A stretch of DNA of 9,083 nucleotides from DASROJ01 sp035646975 (GCA_035646975.1 DASROJ010000183.1:1-9083); one strand, 5' to 3'. Shown: positions 1 to 6,612, counted from the first letter of the stretch. Numbers and translations: made by a program. Notes: a model not told the origin generated them from the sequence alone.

Positions 1-1157
1 CCCGCCACCCGGCCCGCGGGCGGCAAAGGCTGGGACGCCGGCGGCGTCGCGCCTTGCGCTCCGGCCACGGGGGCACCGAGCTTCTCGGCGTTCTGCTTGT
101 TGATGTCGTTGACCCGGGCCACGGTCTTGTCGATGAGAGCCTGGAGCTTCGGATCCGCGGGGTACCGTTTGGTCAGGAACGCCTGGCTCGACGTCATGAC
201 GGGGGCGGCCTTCTTGTTGCCGAAAACGATCCTCACTTCCCCCATTCTCTTGCCCTGATCGCCCGAGTACAGGACGGGAACACCCGAGAGGCTTTCGAGC
301 TTCGCCCCCTCCGACAGACGCGGACCGTAGCTGGCCAGCACGACGTCGATCCCTTTTGCCGCGGAAAGGACGCTGGAAAGATCCCGCAGGCTGAGGTTTG
401 CCAGGAGCACCACGAAGTCGACCCTGGGCCGCAGGAGCGGCAGATGCAGCTTCGCCGCTTCCACCGGGTCGCGCATCGTGAGCACCCGGCCTTCCGGTGT
501 CTCCTTGGCGAAGGCCGTGTTGAGCGCGTTCAGTCCGATGTATCCGACCTTGACGGTCCGGCCGGCGGGGATCTTGTACTCGCGGATCACGTACGGCGCG
601 AAGAATGGCTCGCCGCTGTCGCGATAGACGAAATTCGCGTTGGTGAAGGTCAGCTTCGACTTCGCGGTGGCGGCGCGGAACTCGGCCACTCCGCCTGCCA
701 GCTCTCTTTCACCGAGGTTGACGATGTCATAGCCGAGCATTCCCATGCCGTCGATGATGTTGCCGGTCTTGACTCGCCCCGCCTCGTCCGGCTCACTCGA
801 GAAGTCACCGGTGTCGACGATCGAGACGACGGTCTTCGGGTACTTGTCCCTGAAAAGCTTCAGGTATCCCGCCCGACGGGCGAGTCCCCCCGAGGGGTTG
901 TGCGGTCACCCGCAGGGCTCCACGTATCCGACCACTCCTCCCGTATAGATGATCGCGAGATCGGCGGGCTGGCCTTCGGCGACGAGCGGGCCCTCATCTC
1001 CCGGCGTGGGGGCCTGGAGCGCGGACTGGTCCGCGGACTGCGGGCCCGCCGCGGTCGACATCGACGTGACGGTGGCCGTGGCGAGAATCGCGCAGAGCGC
1101 GGACACGCCAGCAGCGGTCGCGTGCGCCAGGAACAGCCGGGTTCGTGCGTTTTTCAA
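1..1157 (-). CDS. UshA-like exported selenoprotein (in-frame TGA read as Sec84), C-terminus beyond window
   Basis: The product resembles the N-terminal half of UshA/5'-nucleotidase-type metallophosphoesterase-fold proteins, in the subgroup with an EPCGC motif. The chosen TTG start (1157-1155) has an AGGA Shine-Dalgarno 6 nt upstream and gives a classic export signal: basic n-region MKNARTR, then a hydrophobic stretch at about 8-31. An acidic/Pro linker (about 38-65) leads to the fold: strand LAIIYTGG at 67-74, EPCG-TGA at 80-84, GGLARRAGY at 90-98, DTGD at 115-118 and LGERE at 148-152. The frame has one stop codon, TGA at 908-906, and is otherwise open from 1157 to the edge: 385 codons counting the TGA. 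The visible C-terminal end is Ala/Pro-rich, like an interdomain linker. Compared with canonical enzymes, the DxH, GNHE, SH and GHTH ligands are absent; only Asp118 is recognisable. Catalysis of phosphoester hydrolysis is therefore doubtful, and a periplasmic redox or metal role is inference. Alternatives are a nonsense mutation or a sequencing error at the TGA. Family call is fairly confident, function unknown. Confidence 0.8.
863..887 (-). promoter_or_regulatory. Candidate bacterial SECIS hairpin
   Basis: Read on the minus strand, the arm CUCGCCC (884-878) pairs with GGGCGGG (874-868) around a GUC loop (877-875). This gives seven pairs, one of them G-U. Two more G-C pairs (887-886 with 864-863) are possible below an internal loop. 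The loop begins 28 nt after the TGA. Bacterial SECIS elements generally lie just downstream of the UGA, with a small apical loop containing G near its start about 16-37 nt away; the E. coli fdhF loop contains GGUC. Both spacing and loop fit. A competing hairpin (CCCC at 897-894 with following Gs) and the high GC content mean chance pairing cannot be dismissed. Confidence 0.55.
906..908 (-). other. In-frame TGA, probable selenocysteine codon (Sec84)
   Basis: The codon follows Glu80-Pro-Cys-Gly83 and precedes Pro-His-Asn-Pro-Ser-Gly-Gly-Leu-Ala-Arg-Arg. Relatives, as I remember them, read EPCGC followed by a short variable piece and then GGLARR or GGIARR, so the TGA sits on a conserved Cys. The reading frame is identical before and after the codon, so no frameshift is needed. 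Downstream codons keep the G/C-rich third positions expected of real coding sequence in this genome. Cys to Sec exchange at a redox-type Cys is the normal pattern in bacterial selenoproteins. A TGC to TGA point change or a base-calling error would look the same on this evidence alone. Confidence 0.72.
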
Positions 1158-1190
1158 CGAGTTTCCTCTCGCCCTTGTGAGTGGATGGTT

Positions 1191-1219
1191 ATTATATGGG
1201 CTGGTCCGGACGGCTGCAA
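1191..1219 (-). promoter_or_regulatory. Sigma70-type promoter of the UshA-like selenoprotein gene
   Basis: On the minus strand a perfect TATAAT (1196-1191) lies 17 nt downstream of TTGCAG (1219-1214). The expected transcription start near 1184 would leave a leader of about 27 nt before the TTG start at 1157. This is the only clearly A/T-rich patch in the divergent region. The -35 matches the consensus only in its TTG half. Confidence 0.6.
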
Positions 1220-1221
1220 CA

Positions 1222-1233
1222 CGGCAGCTGCCG
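1222..1233. repeat. 12-bp perfect palindrome CGGCAGCTGCCG, possible operator
   Basis: The sequence CGGCAGCTGCCG is its own reverse complement. It sits just upstream of the -35 hexamer of the minus-strand promoter and about 30 bp before the start codon of the plus-strand DUF3467 gene. A second overlapping inverted pair, CGGCTGC (1211-1217) and GCAGCCG (1233-1239), surrounds it. Its position suits a regulator binding site shared by the divergent genes, but short GC palindromes arise often at this base composition and no factor can be named. Confidence 0.3.
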
Positions 1234-1254
1234 CAGCCGCTCGCCGGCCGACAT

Positions 1255-1260
1255 GGAGGG
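1255..1260 (+). promoter_or_regulatory. Strong Shine-Dalgarno GGAGGG that fixes the GTG start of the DUF3467 gene
   Basis: GGAGGG ends 5 nt before GTG at 1266. The nearby ATG at 1253 is out of frame with the DUF3467 coding sequence, so the GTG is the supported start. The same frame is open far upstream, but that part is antisense to the selenoprotein gene. Confidence 0.75.
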
Positions 1261-1265
1261 ACATC

Positions 1266-1586
1266 GTGAGCTCCGAAAACAAGCAGGAGACTCCGCAGCG
1301 CGCGCCGGGCCAACCCGTGCCGTTGCAGGGACGCATCGACAACGACACGGCCGAAGGGATCTACAGCAACATCGCCAGCATCATGTTCAACCGCTCCGAG
1401 TTCTACGTCGACTTTGGCCGCCTGGTCCCGGGAAAGCCGGAAGTGAAGGTCCACGCCCGGATCATCACGTCGCCGGCGCACGCCAAGGATCTCGCCCGGG
1501 TGCTGACGCAGAACATCCAGCAGTACGAGGAGAGGTTCGGCGTCATTCCGGGAGACCCGGGTGACGGCAGAAAGGTCGGCTTCTGA
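1266..1586 (+). CDS. DUF3467 family protein
   Basis: This is a 106-residue soluble protein that I assign to DUF3467 by the pattern GIYSNIASIMFNRSEFYVDF (35-54), then RLVPGKPEVKVHARIITSP (56-74), AHAKDLARVLTQNI and a closing YEERFG. The family consists of small proteins of about 100 residues with unknown function, and nothing here reveals a catalytic site or membrane segment. The first 25 or so residues are polar and probably disordered. Start is GTG with a strong Shine-Dalgarno. The frame stays open upstream to about 54, but that portion lies antisense to the UshA-like gene and reads as Arg-rich shadow. It is followed directly by maf in the same direction, whose start may overlap its stop, so the two are likely one transcript. 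Confidence 0.85.
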   Translation: MSSENKQETPQRAPGQPVPLQGRIDNDTAEGIYSNIASIMFNRSEFYVDFGRLVPGKPEVKVHARIITSPAHAKDLARVLTQNIQQYEERFGVIPGDPGDGRKVGF

Positions 1587-1609
1587 GCCCACGCGCCCGG
1601 CCCCGCCTC

Positions 1610-2161
1610 GTGCTGGCCTCCCGCTCGCCTCGACGCGCGGAGCTGCTGCGTTCGGCCGGCTACCGCTTCACCGTGAGAGCGTCCAGCGTCGTGGAGCAGG
1701 CACGCGCAGGCGAAGCCCCCGCCGCTCTCGCCCGGCGACTCGCCATGGAAAAAGCGATGGACGTCGCGCGGCGCCTGCGCGAGGGCCAGGCGCTGGGAGC
1801 CGACACCCTTGTCGTGGTGGGGGGCGAGATTCTCGGAAAGCCAGCCGACGACGCCGAGGCGCGCAGGATGCTGCGGCGGCTCTCGGGCCGCGAGCACCGC
1901 GTGGTGACCGGCGTGGCGCTCTGCTCGGCCGGCGGCCTCCTGCTCGATTCCGCGATCGCCAGCACCATCGTGGCCTTCAACAAGCTGTCAGCGGCGGAAA
2001 TCGCATGGTATGTCGCCACGGGAGATCCCGCGGACAAGGCAGGCGCTTACGGCATCCAGGGGGGAGCGGCCCTTTTCGTCCGAGGGATCCGCGGGTCGTA
2101 CAGCAACGTCGTGGGGCTTCCGCTGGAAATCGTCCACTCGATGCTAGGGCTTCCACCGTAG
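1610..2161 (+). CDS. maf: Maf family nucleoside triphosphate pyrophosphatase (YhdE-like, dTTP/UTP type)
   Basis: Maf proteins hydrolyse non-canonical or surplus nucleoside triphosphates to monophosphate and pyrophosphate in the cytoplasm, a housecleaning role sometimes tied to septum control. Numbering from the GTG at 1610 (183 aa), the protein shows the phosphate-binding LASRSPRR at 2-9, GADT at 63-66 with the catalytic-type Asp65, EILGKP at 73-78, LSGREH at 91-96, DKAGAYGIQG at 142-151 and YSNVVGLPL at 164-172. The DKAGAYGIQG motif is typical of the YhdE (dTTP/UTP) branch rather than YceF. The GTG start trims the usual first strand (RLVLAS). A non-standard CTG at 1583, overlapping the DUF3467 stop as CTGA, would restore it and give 192 aa; no ATG, GTG or TTG lies between the upstream in-frame stop at 1562 and 1610. 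The last 18 bp overlap the convergent gcvPB. Confidence 0.92.
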   Translation: MLASRSPRRAELLRSAGYRFTVRASSVVEQARAGEAPAALARRLAMEKAMDVARRLREGQALGADTLVVVGGEILGKPADDAEARRMLRRLSGREHRVVTGVALCSAGGLLLDSAIASTIVAFNKLSAAEIAWYVATGDPADKAGAYGIQGGAALFVRGIRGSYSNVVGLPLEIVHSMLGLPP

Positions 2162-3625
2162 CCTGGGGTTTCTCGCCGCGGCGGCCTCGTCGAGGCGTCC
2201 CACCGGGGTGTGATGCGGCGCAGCCCGCACCAGGTCGGGGTTTTCCCTCGCCTCCCGATCGATCGCCTTCATCGCCTCGATAAACACCTCGAGTTCGGCG
2301 CGCGACTCGGTTTCGGTGGGCTCTATCATGATCGCCCCGTGCACGATCAGCGGGAAATAGATCGTCGGCGGATGGAATCCGTAATCCATGAGCCGCTTCG
2401 CGATGTCGAGGGTCGTCACCCCGGCGGGCTTCTGGTTCGTGTCGTCGAAGATCACTTCGTGCAGCGTCTGCTGCTGGAAGGGAAGGTGGTACGTGTCCTT
2501 GAGCCTGGCGCGGATGTAGTTGGCGTTGAGCACGGCCCTTTCGGCGATCTGGCGGATGCCCGCCGGCCCGAACGACATGATGTAGGCATACGCCCGCACA
2601 TGCATGCCGAAGTTGCCCATGAAGCTCGAGACCTTGCCCACCGATTGAGGCCGGTTCCAGTCGAGGAGGTACGCGCCGTCCTTCCGCTCGATCGTGGGCA
2701 TGGGCAGGTACGGCTCGAGCGCCTCGACCACTCCCACCGGACCGCTGCCCGGCCCTCCCCCGCCATGAGGTGTCGAAAAGGTCTTGTGCAGGTTCAGGTG
2801 CAGGATGTCGACACCCATGTCGCCCGGACGCGCCACGCCGACCAGGGCGTTCATGTTGGCGCCGTCCATGTAGACGAGGCCGCCCCGGTCGTGGACAATC
2901 CCGCAGATCTTCTCGATGTCCCTTTCGAAGATCCCGAGCGTGTTGGGGTTGGTCAGCATGAGAGCGGCGACATCGGGGCCCATGCGGCGGCGCAACGCCT
3001 CGACATCGACGCATCCACGGTCGTCGGAGGCGATTTCCTCCACGCGGTAACCGCAGATGTGCGCGGAGGCCGGGTTGGTGCCGTGCGCCGAGTCGGGGAT
3101 CAGGATCACCGAGCGCGGATCTCCCCGGCGCTCGAGATGCGCGCGGGCAATCATGATGCCGGTCAGCTCGCCCTGCGCCCCCGCGGCGGGCTGCAACGTG
3201 AAGCGGTGCAGCCCGGTGATCTCCTGCAGGAGCCCGTTCAACTCATGCATCAGCCGCAGCGCCCCCTGGACGCTGCTCTCGTCCTGCATCGGGTGGATGC
3301 GGGCGAAGCCGTCCAGACGCGCCATCTCTTCGTTGATCTTCGGATTGTATTTCATCGTGCAGGAGCCCAGCGGGTAGAGCCCGAGGTCCACGGCATAGTT
3401 GAGCCGCGAGAGACGGACGAAGTGGCGCACGACGTCGACCTCGCTCGCTTCAGGAAAGCCTTCGACGGATTCCCTCGCGGCCTCGCCAAGCCCTGCCAGA
3501 TCGGCTTCAGGCACATCGAGCGGCGGCAGCTCATACCCTCGACGCCCGGCGGAGCTGACCTCGAAGATGCTCGGCTCGAGACGATTGACGCCGGGGGCGG
3601 TGCCCTTCGGTCGTGGCTGGCTCAC
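2144..3625 (-). CDS. gcvPB: Glycine dehydrogenase (decarboxylating) subunit 2
   Basis: This is the C-terminal half of the two-subunit P-protein of the glycine cleavage system. It carries the pyridoxal phosphate cofactor that decarboxylates glycine and passes the aminomethyl group to lipoyl-GcvH. At 493 aa it has normal family length. Visible motifs are YPLGSCTMKYNPK at 84-96, the HPMQ region at 111-114, DSAHGTNPAS at 178-187, TNPNTLGIFE at 225-234, DGANMNA at 254-260, and LHKTFSTPHGGGGPG at 279-293, where Lys281 is the expected PLP Schiff-base lysine. The GTG start (3625-3623) overlaps the gcvPA stop as GTGA, implying translational coupling and equal output of the two subunits. The frame is open further upstream, but only as a shadow inside gcvPA. 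Its 3' end overlaps maf on the other strand. Confidence 0.97.
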   Translation of the reverse strand: MSQPRPKGTAPGVNRLEPSIFEVSSAGRRGYELPPLDVPEADLAGLGEAARESVEGFPEASEVDVVRHFVRLSRLNYAVDLGLYPLGSCTMKYNPKINEEMARLDGFARIHPMQDESSVQGALRLMHELNGLLQEITGLHRFTLQPAAGAQGELTGIMIARAHLERRGDPRSVILIPDSAHGTNPASAHICGYRVEEIASDDRGCVDVEALRRRMGPDVAALMLTNPNTLGIFERDIEKICGIVHDRGGLVYMDGANMNALVGVARPGDMGVDILHLNLHKTFSTPHGGGGPGSGPVGVVEALEPYLPMPTIERKDGAYLLDWNRPQSVGKVSSFMGNFGMHVRAYAYIMSFGPAGIRQIAERAVLNANYIRARLKDTYHLPFQQQTLHEVIFDDTNQKPAGVTTLDIAKRLMDYGFHPPTIYFPLIVHGAIMIEPTETESRAELEVFIEAMKAIDREARENPDLVRAAPHHTPVGRLDEAAAARNPRLRWKP

Positions 3626-4986
3626 CGGGTGACCTCCGCGAGCGCTTCGGCGAGTTTGTCGATTTCCTCGCGGCTGTTCATCTCGGTGACACAGAACAAC
3701 ATCGAGCGGTGCATCCCTCCTTCGCGGGTGTCGTAACGCCCGAGCGGGAGTCCGCCGATGATTCCGTGGTCGAGCAGGCGCCGGTTGACGGTCTGCGCAT
3801 CGGCCGGCATGTCGATGACGAACTCGTTGAACACCGGGGCATCGAACCGGGCGCGGCACCCATTCACCGCCGAAAGCCGCTTGCGGGCGTACTGGGCCTT
3901 GCTGTGGCATTGCAACGCCACTTCTCTCATCCCCTGCCTGCCCATCAGGCTCATATAGATGGTGGCCGCCGTCGCCATGAGCGCCTGGTTCGTGCAGATG
4001 TTCGAAGTCGCCTTCTCACGGCGGATGTGCTGTTCACGCGTGGAAAGGGTCAGGACGTATCCCCGCCTGCCCTGCGCGTCGACCGCCTCACCCACCAGAC
4101 GCCCCGGCATCTGCCTGAGGAGGGACTGCCTGGCCGCCATGAATCCGAGAAATGGTCCGCCGTACGACAAGGGGGTGCCCAGCGCGTGCGCCTCTCCCAG
4201 CGCGATGTCGGCGCCGTAATGTCCCGGCCCATGCAGAAGCCCGAGCGACAGCGGCTCGTTGATGACCACCTCGAACAGGGCGCCCGACTCGCGCGTCAGG
4301 CTGGCCGTGGCGGAGAGGTCCTCCACGCATCCGAAGAAGTTCGGGTTCTGCAGCGCCACGGCCGCCGGGGGCTCGCCGGCGCCGACGGCTGCGCGCAGCC
4401 TGGATTGATCGGTGCGACCGTCGGTCGCCACCGGCACCTCGATGATCTCGATCCCCATGTTGCGAACGTAGGAACGCGCCACCTGCCGGTAGTGCGGGTG
4501 AATCGCCTCGGAGATCACCATCTTGCGGCGCTTCGTCACCCTGGCGCCCATCAGGATTCCCTCGGCGAAGGCCGAGGCACCGTCGTACAACGACGCGTTG
4601 GAGATTTCCATCTCCGTGAGCGCGGCGATGAGGCTCTGGTACTCGAAGGTCGCCTGCAGCGTCCCCTGGCTGATCTCCGGCTGGTACGGCGTATACGATG
4701 TATAGAACTCCGACCTCAGGAGGAGCTGCCAGACCGCGGCCGGAACGTAATGGTTGTAGGCGCCCGCCCCGAGAAAGCATGCGTGCGTTGCAGACGACGC
4801 GTTGGCGGAAGCCATCCTGCCCATGTCGCGTCGCAGCTCCAGCTCCGATTGCGCTGGGGGAAGAGCCAGATCCCGGGTGAGCCTGAGTCGCTCGGGAATG
4901 GATCGGAACAGATCCGCGGGCGCGGAGACACCCACGATGGCGAGCATCTCGCGCAAATCGTCGTCGCCCTGGGGAAAGAATCTCAT
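3622..4986 (-). CDS. gcvPA: Glycine dehydrogenase (decarboxylating) subunit 1
   Basis: This is the N-terminal half of the split P-protein, which pairs with GcvPB to form the active decarboxylase. The 454-residue length is standard. Family signatures include the opening MRFFPQGDDDLREML, FLGAGAYNHY at 71-80, YTPYQPEISQGTLQ at 98-111 and ASLYDGASAFAEG at about 131-143. The subunit resembles fold-type I PLP enzymes but lacks the Schiff-base lysine, which is in GcvPB. ATG start at 4986-4984, 15 nt after the gcvH stop, with a GAGGGCGG stretch as a modest ribosome site. It is the third gene of the gcv operon. Confidence 0.97.
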   Translation of the reverse strand: MRFFPQGDDDLREMLAIVGVSAPADLFRSIPERLRLTRDLALPPAQSELELRRDMGRMASANASSATHACFLGAGAYNHYVPAAVWQLLLRSEFYTSYTPYQPEISQGTLQATFEYQSLIAALTEMEISNASLYDGASAFAEGILMGARVTKRRKMVISEAIHPHYRQVARSYVRNMGIEIIEVPVATDGRTDQSRLRAAVGAGEPPAAVALQNPNFFGCVEDLSATASLTRESGALFEVVINEPLSLGLLHGPGHYGADIALGEAHALGTPLSYGGPFLGFMAARQSLLRQMPGRLVGEAVDAQGRRGYVLTLSTREQHIRREKATSNICTNQALMATAATIYMSLMGRQGMREVALQCHSKAQYARKRLSAVNGCRARFDAPVFNEFVIDMPADAQTVNRRLLDHGIIGGLPLGRYDTREGGMHRSMLFCVTEMNSREEIDKLAEALAEVTR

Positions 4987-5001
4987 CTGCGCGGGCCGCC
5001 C

Positions 5002-5388
5002 TCAGTGCCCGCCTTGCCCGACGTACCCGCCGTAGCTGGCGGCGTCCATCAGGCCGGCGAGTTCCTTCGGGTCGGAGACACGGATCCTGACGATCCAGCC
5101 TTTGCCGTAGGGCTCCTGGTTGACCAGCTCGGGATGATCCTTCAAGGCGGTGTTGACCTCGATCACTTCGCCGGACACGGGGCAGTAAACCTCCGAGACC
5201 GCCTTGACCGACTCGATCGTGCCGAACTCTTCTCCCTGCTTGAGGCGCCGGCCCACCTCCGGCAGCTCGACGAAGACCACGTCACCCAGTTCCTTCTGGG
5301 CGAAATGGGAAACGCCGATGGTTCCCGTCTCACCCTTGAGATCGATCCACTCATGATCCTTCGTGTACTTGAGATTGTCGGGATACAT
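5002..5388 (-). CDS. gcvH: Glycine cleavage system H protein (lipoyl carrier)
   Basis: The small shuttle protein of the glycine cleavage system: its lipoyl arm takes the aminomethyl group from P protein to T protein and then needs reoxidation by the L protein. At 128 aa it has the normal length. The N-terminal KYTKDHEW (7-14) and GVSHFAQKELGDVVFVELPEVG (25-46) are characteristic, and the lipoylated residue is Lys62 in ESVKAVSEVYCPVSGEV. The last dozen or so residues are Gly/Tyr-rich (SYGGYVGQGGH) rather than the usual acidic end, a minor oddity. ATG at 5388-5386 lies 11 nt after gcvT, with GGAG just upstream. Lipoylation enzymes are not in this window. Confidence 0.97.
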   Translation of the reverse strand: MYPDNLKYTKDHEWIDLKGETGTIGVSHFAQKELGDVVFVELPEVGRRLKQGEEFGTIESVKAVSEVYCPVSGEVIEVNTALKDHPELVNQEPYGKGWIVRIRVSDPKELAGLMDAASYGGYVGQGGH

Positions 5389-5399
5389 TCAGGTCTCCG

Positions 5400-6503
5400 T
5401 TACTTCTCCCGCTTGTAGAAAGGAGTGCGCGCGACACGCGCCCGTACGGGTTTGGCCCGGATGATGATATCGATCTCGTCACCCACCTTCGAGCTGGCAG
5501 CGGGCACGTAGGCCAACCCCACGTTCTTTCTGAGGGACGGCGCATAGGTGCCACTCGTTACCTGTCCAACCGTCTGACCGCCGACCGCCACTGGATAGCC
5601 GTGCCTCGCCACCCCGCGTTCGACCATCTCGAAGCCGACGAGCCGGCGCTGTGTGCCCGCCTCTTTCTGCTTCATCAGGGCCTCGCGGCCGATGAAATCA
5701 CCCTTGTCCGGCTTGACCACCCATCCGAGACCCGCTTCGAGCAGCGTGGTCGTCTCATCCATGTCGTTGCCGTAGAGTCGAAGGCAGGCTTCCAGCCTGA
5801 GAGTGTCGCGTGCGCCCAGTCCGATCGGCTCGATCCCGGAATGCTTCCCTTTGTCGAGCAGCGCGTCCCAGATGGCCGGAGCGTCATCGGGTGAACAGTA
5901 GATCTCGAAGCCATCCTCCCCCGTGTAGCCAGTCCGGGCCACCCGGGCGTATCGTCCGGCCACGCGGGCATCCACGAATGAAAAGGCCGGCAACGCCGCA
6001 ACACTCGGCGCGGTCAGCAACGAAAGAATCCTCGACGCCGCGGGTCCCTGGAGGGCCATCAGCGCATACTGCTCGCTGACATGCTCCGCCTGGGCCCCGG
6101 GCACGAGATGTTCCCGTATCCAGCTGAAGTCCTTGTCGTCGTTGGCGGCATTCACGCAGAGGAAGAACTGGTCCGCCGCCACGCGATGCACCATGACATC
6201 GTCCACCGGTGAACCGCTCGGTGTCGTGAGGGCCGAGTACTGGGCCTGGCCGTCGCGCAGCTTGCCGGCGTCATTCGGCGTGAGGCGCTGGACAGCCTGG
6301 AGCGCGTTCGGGCCGCGGACGACGATCTCGCCCATGTGAGAGACATCGAAAAGTCCGGCGGACGCCCGCACGGCGAGATGCTCCTCGATGACGCCGCGAT
6401 ACTGCACCGGCATCTCCCAGCCGGCGAAGTCCACGAGCCGGGCATCGAGCGCCCGGTGCCGGGCGTTCAGGGGAGTCTTCCGGAGGGCTGCTGATGCGGT
6501 CAT
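5400..6503 (-). CDS. gcvT: Glycine cleavage system T protein (aminomethyltransferase)
   Basis: GcvT releases ammonia from the aminomethyl-lipoyl H protein and transfers the one-carbon unit to tetrahydrofolate, giving 5,10-methylene-THF. The protein is 367 aa, normal for the family. It shows KTPLNARH at 9-16, DFAGWEMPVQY at 25-35, GLFDVSHMGE at 50-59, and PVDDVMVHR at 99-107 with the conserved catalytic Asp101. Further on are ARTGYTGEDGFEIY in the middle and the C-terminal GCV_T_C barrel with TSGTYAPSLRKNVGLAYV. The ATG at 6503-6501 is chosen because sequence upstream in the open frame is unlike any T protein. It is the first gene of the operon, with a leader of roughly 100 nt. No strong Shine-Dalgarno is visible before the ATG. 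Confidence 0.97.
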   Translation of the reverse strand: MTASAALRKTPLNARHRALDARLVDFAGWEMPVQYRGVIEEHLAVRASAGLFDVSHMGEIVVRGPNALQAVQRLTPNDAGKLRDGQAQYSALTTPSGSPVDDVMVHRVAADQFFLCVNAANDDKDFSWIREHLVPGAQAEHVSEQYALMALQGPAASRILSLLTAPSVAALPAFSFVDARVAGRYARVARTGYTGEDGFEIYCSPDDAPAIWDALLDKGKHSGIEPIGLGARDTLRLEACLRLYGNDMDETTTLLEAGLGWVVKPDKGDFIGREALMKQKEAGTQRRLVGFEMVERGVARHGYPVAVGGQTVGQVTSGTYAPSLRKNVGLAYVPAASSKVGDEIDIIIRAKPVRARVARTPFYKREK

Positions 6504-6543
6504 GCTGTCGCAATCCAGGGGGGCGCCACGTTGGAGGTCGCGC

Positions 6544-6567
6544 CGGTGAATCGTATCGGTGAATCGT
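6544..6567. repeat. Two 11-bp direct repeats, 13-bp period, in the gcvT leader
   Basis: CGGTGAATCGT occurs at 6544-6554 and again at 6557-6567, separated by two bases. The pair lies 41-64 bp upstream of the gcvT ATG, in the presumed leader and downstream of the candidate promoter. A regulator site or slipped-strand duplication are both possible. No regulator can be named. Confidence 0.35.
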
Positions 6568-6590
6568 GACCTGCAGGCTGGATGCCCACC

Positions 6591-6611
6591 GGGCGCGGCC
6601 CGAAGGCGCCC
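6591..6611 (-). other. GC-rich hairpin near the gcv transcription start
   Basis: On the minus strand GGGCGC and GCGCCC pair around an inner CUUCGGGCC segment. The element begins only a few bases after the proposed -10 hexamer, so it would form close to the 5' end of the gcv mRNA. It could stabilise the transcript or block ribosome loading. No T-run follows it on the minus strand, so it is not a terminator. I found no glycine riboswitch motifs in the leader. Confidence 0.3.
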
Positions 6612-6612
6612 A

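Noticed and set aside
890..912. Frameshift near the TGA as an explanation for the interrupted UshA-like frame
   Set aside because: The sequence after the TGA stays in the same frame and matches the family without any insertion or deletion, so no frame change is needed.
1223..1250. Rho-independent terminator from the GC-rich palindromic stretch
   Set aside because: No T-run follows on either strand, and the segment lies in a divergent promoter region where a terminator is not expected.
54..1265. Plus-strand open frame upstream of and in frame with the DUF3467 gene
   Set aside because: It is antisense to the UshA-like coding region, rich in Arg, Gly and Val, and unlike any protein. The Shine-Dalgarno at 1255-1260 marks the true start at 1266.
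906..1592. Minus-strand 228-codon open frame ending at the TGA, as a complete gene
   Set aside because: Its first part (1592-1158) is antisense to the DUF3467 gene, and its last 83 codons are the N-terminus of the UshA-like protein. The real gene starts at TTG 1157 and continues through the TGA.
2210..3736. Plus-strand 508-codon open frame opposite gcvPB
   Set aside because: It is the shadow of gcvPB, with Arg/His/Val-rich low-information translation and no supporting ribosome site.
3613..5418. Plus-strand 601-codon open frame opposite gcvPA and gcvH
   Set aside because: Long antisense frames are expected at this GC content. The minus strand encodes unmistakable GcvPA and GcvH, and the plus-strand translation has no family-like motif.
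6504..6612. Glycine riboswitch in the gcvT leader
   Set aside because: I could not find the conserved glycine aptamer core motifs, and the segment is short for a tandem aptamer. A covariance search would settle it.
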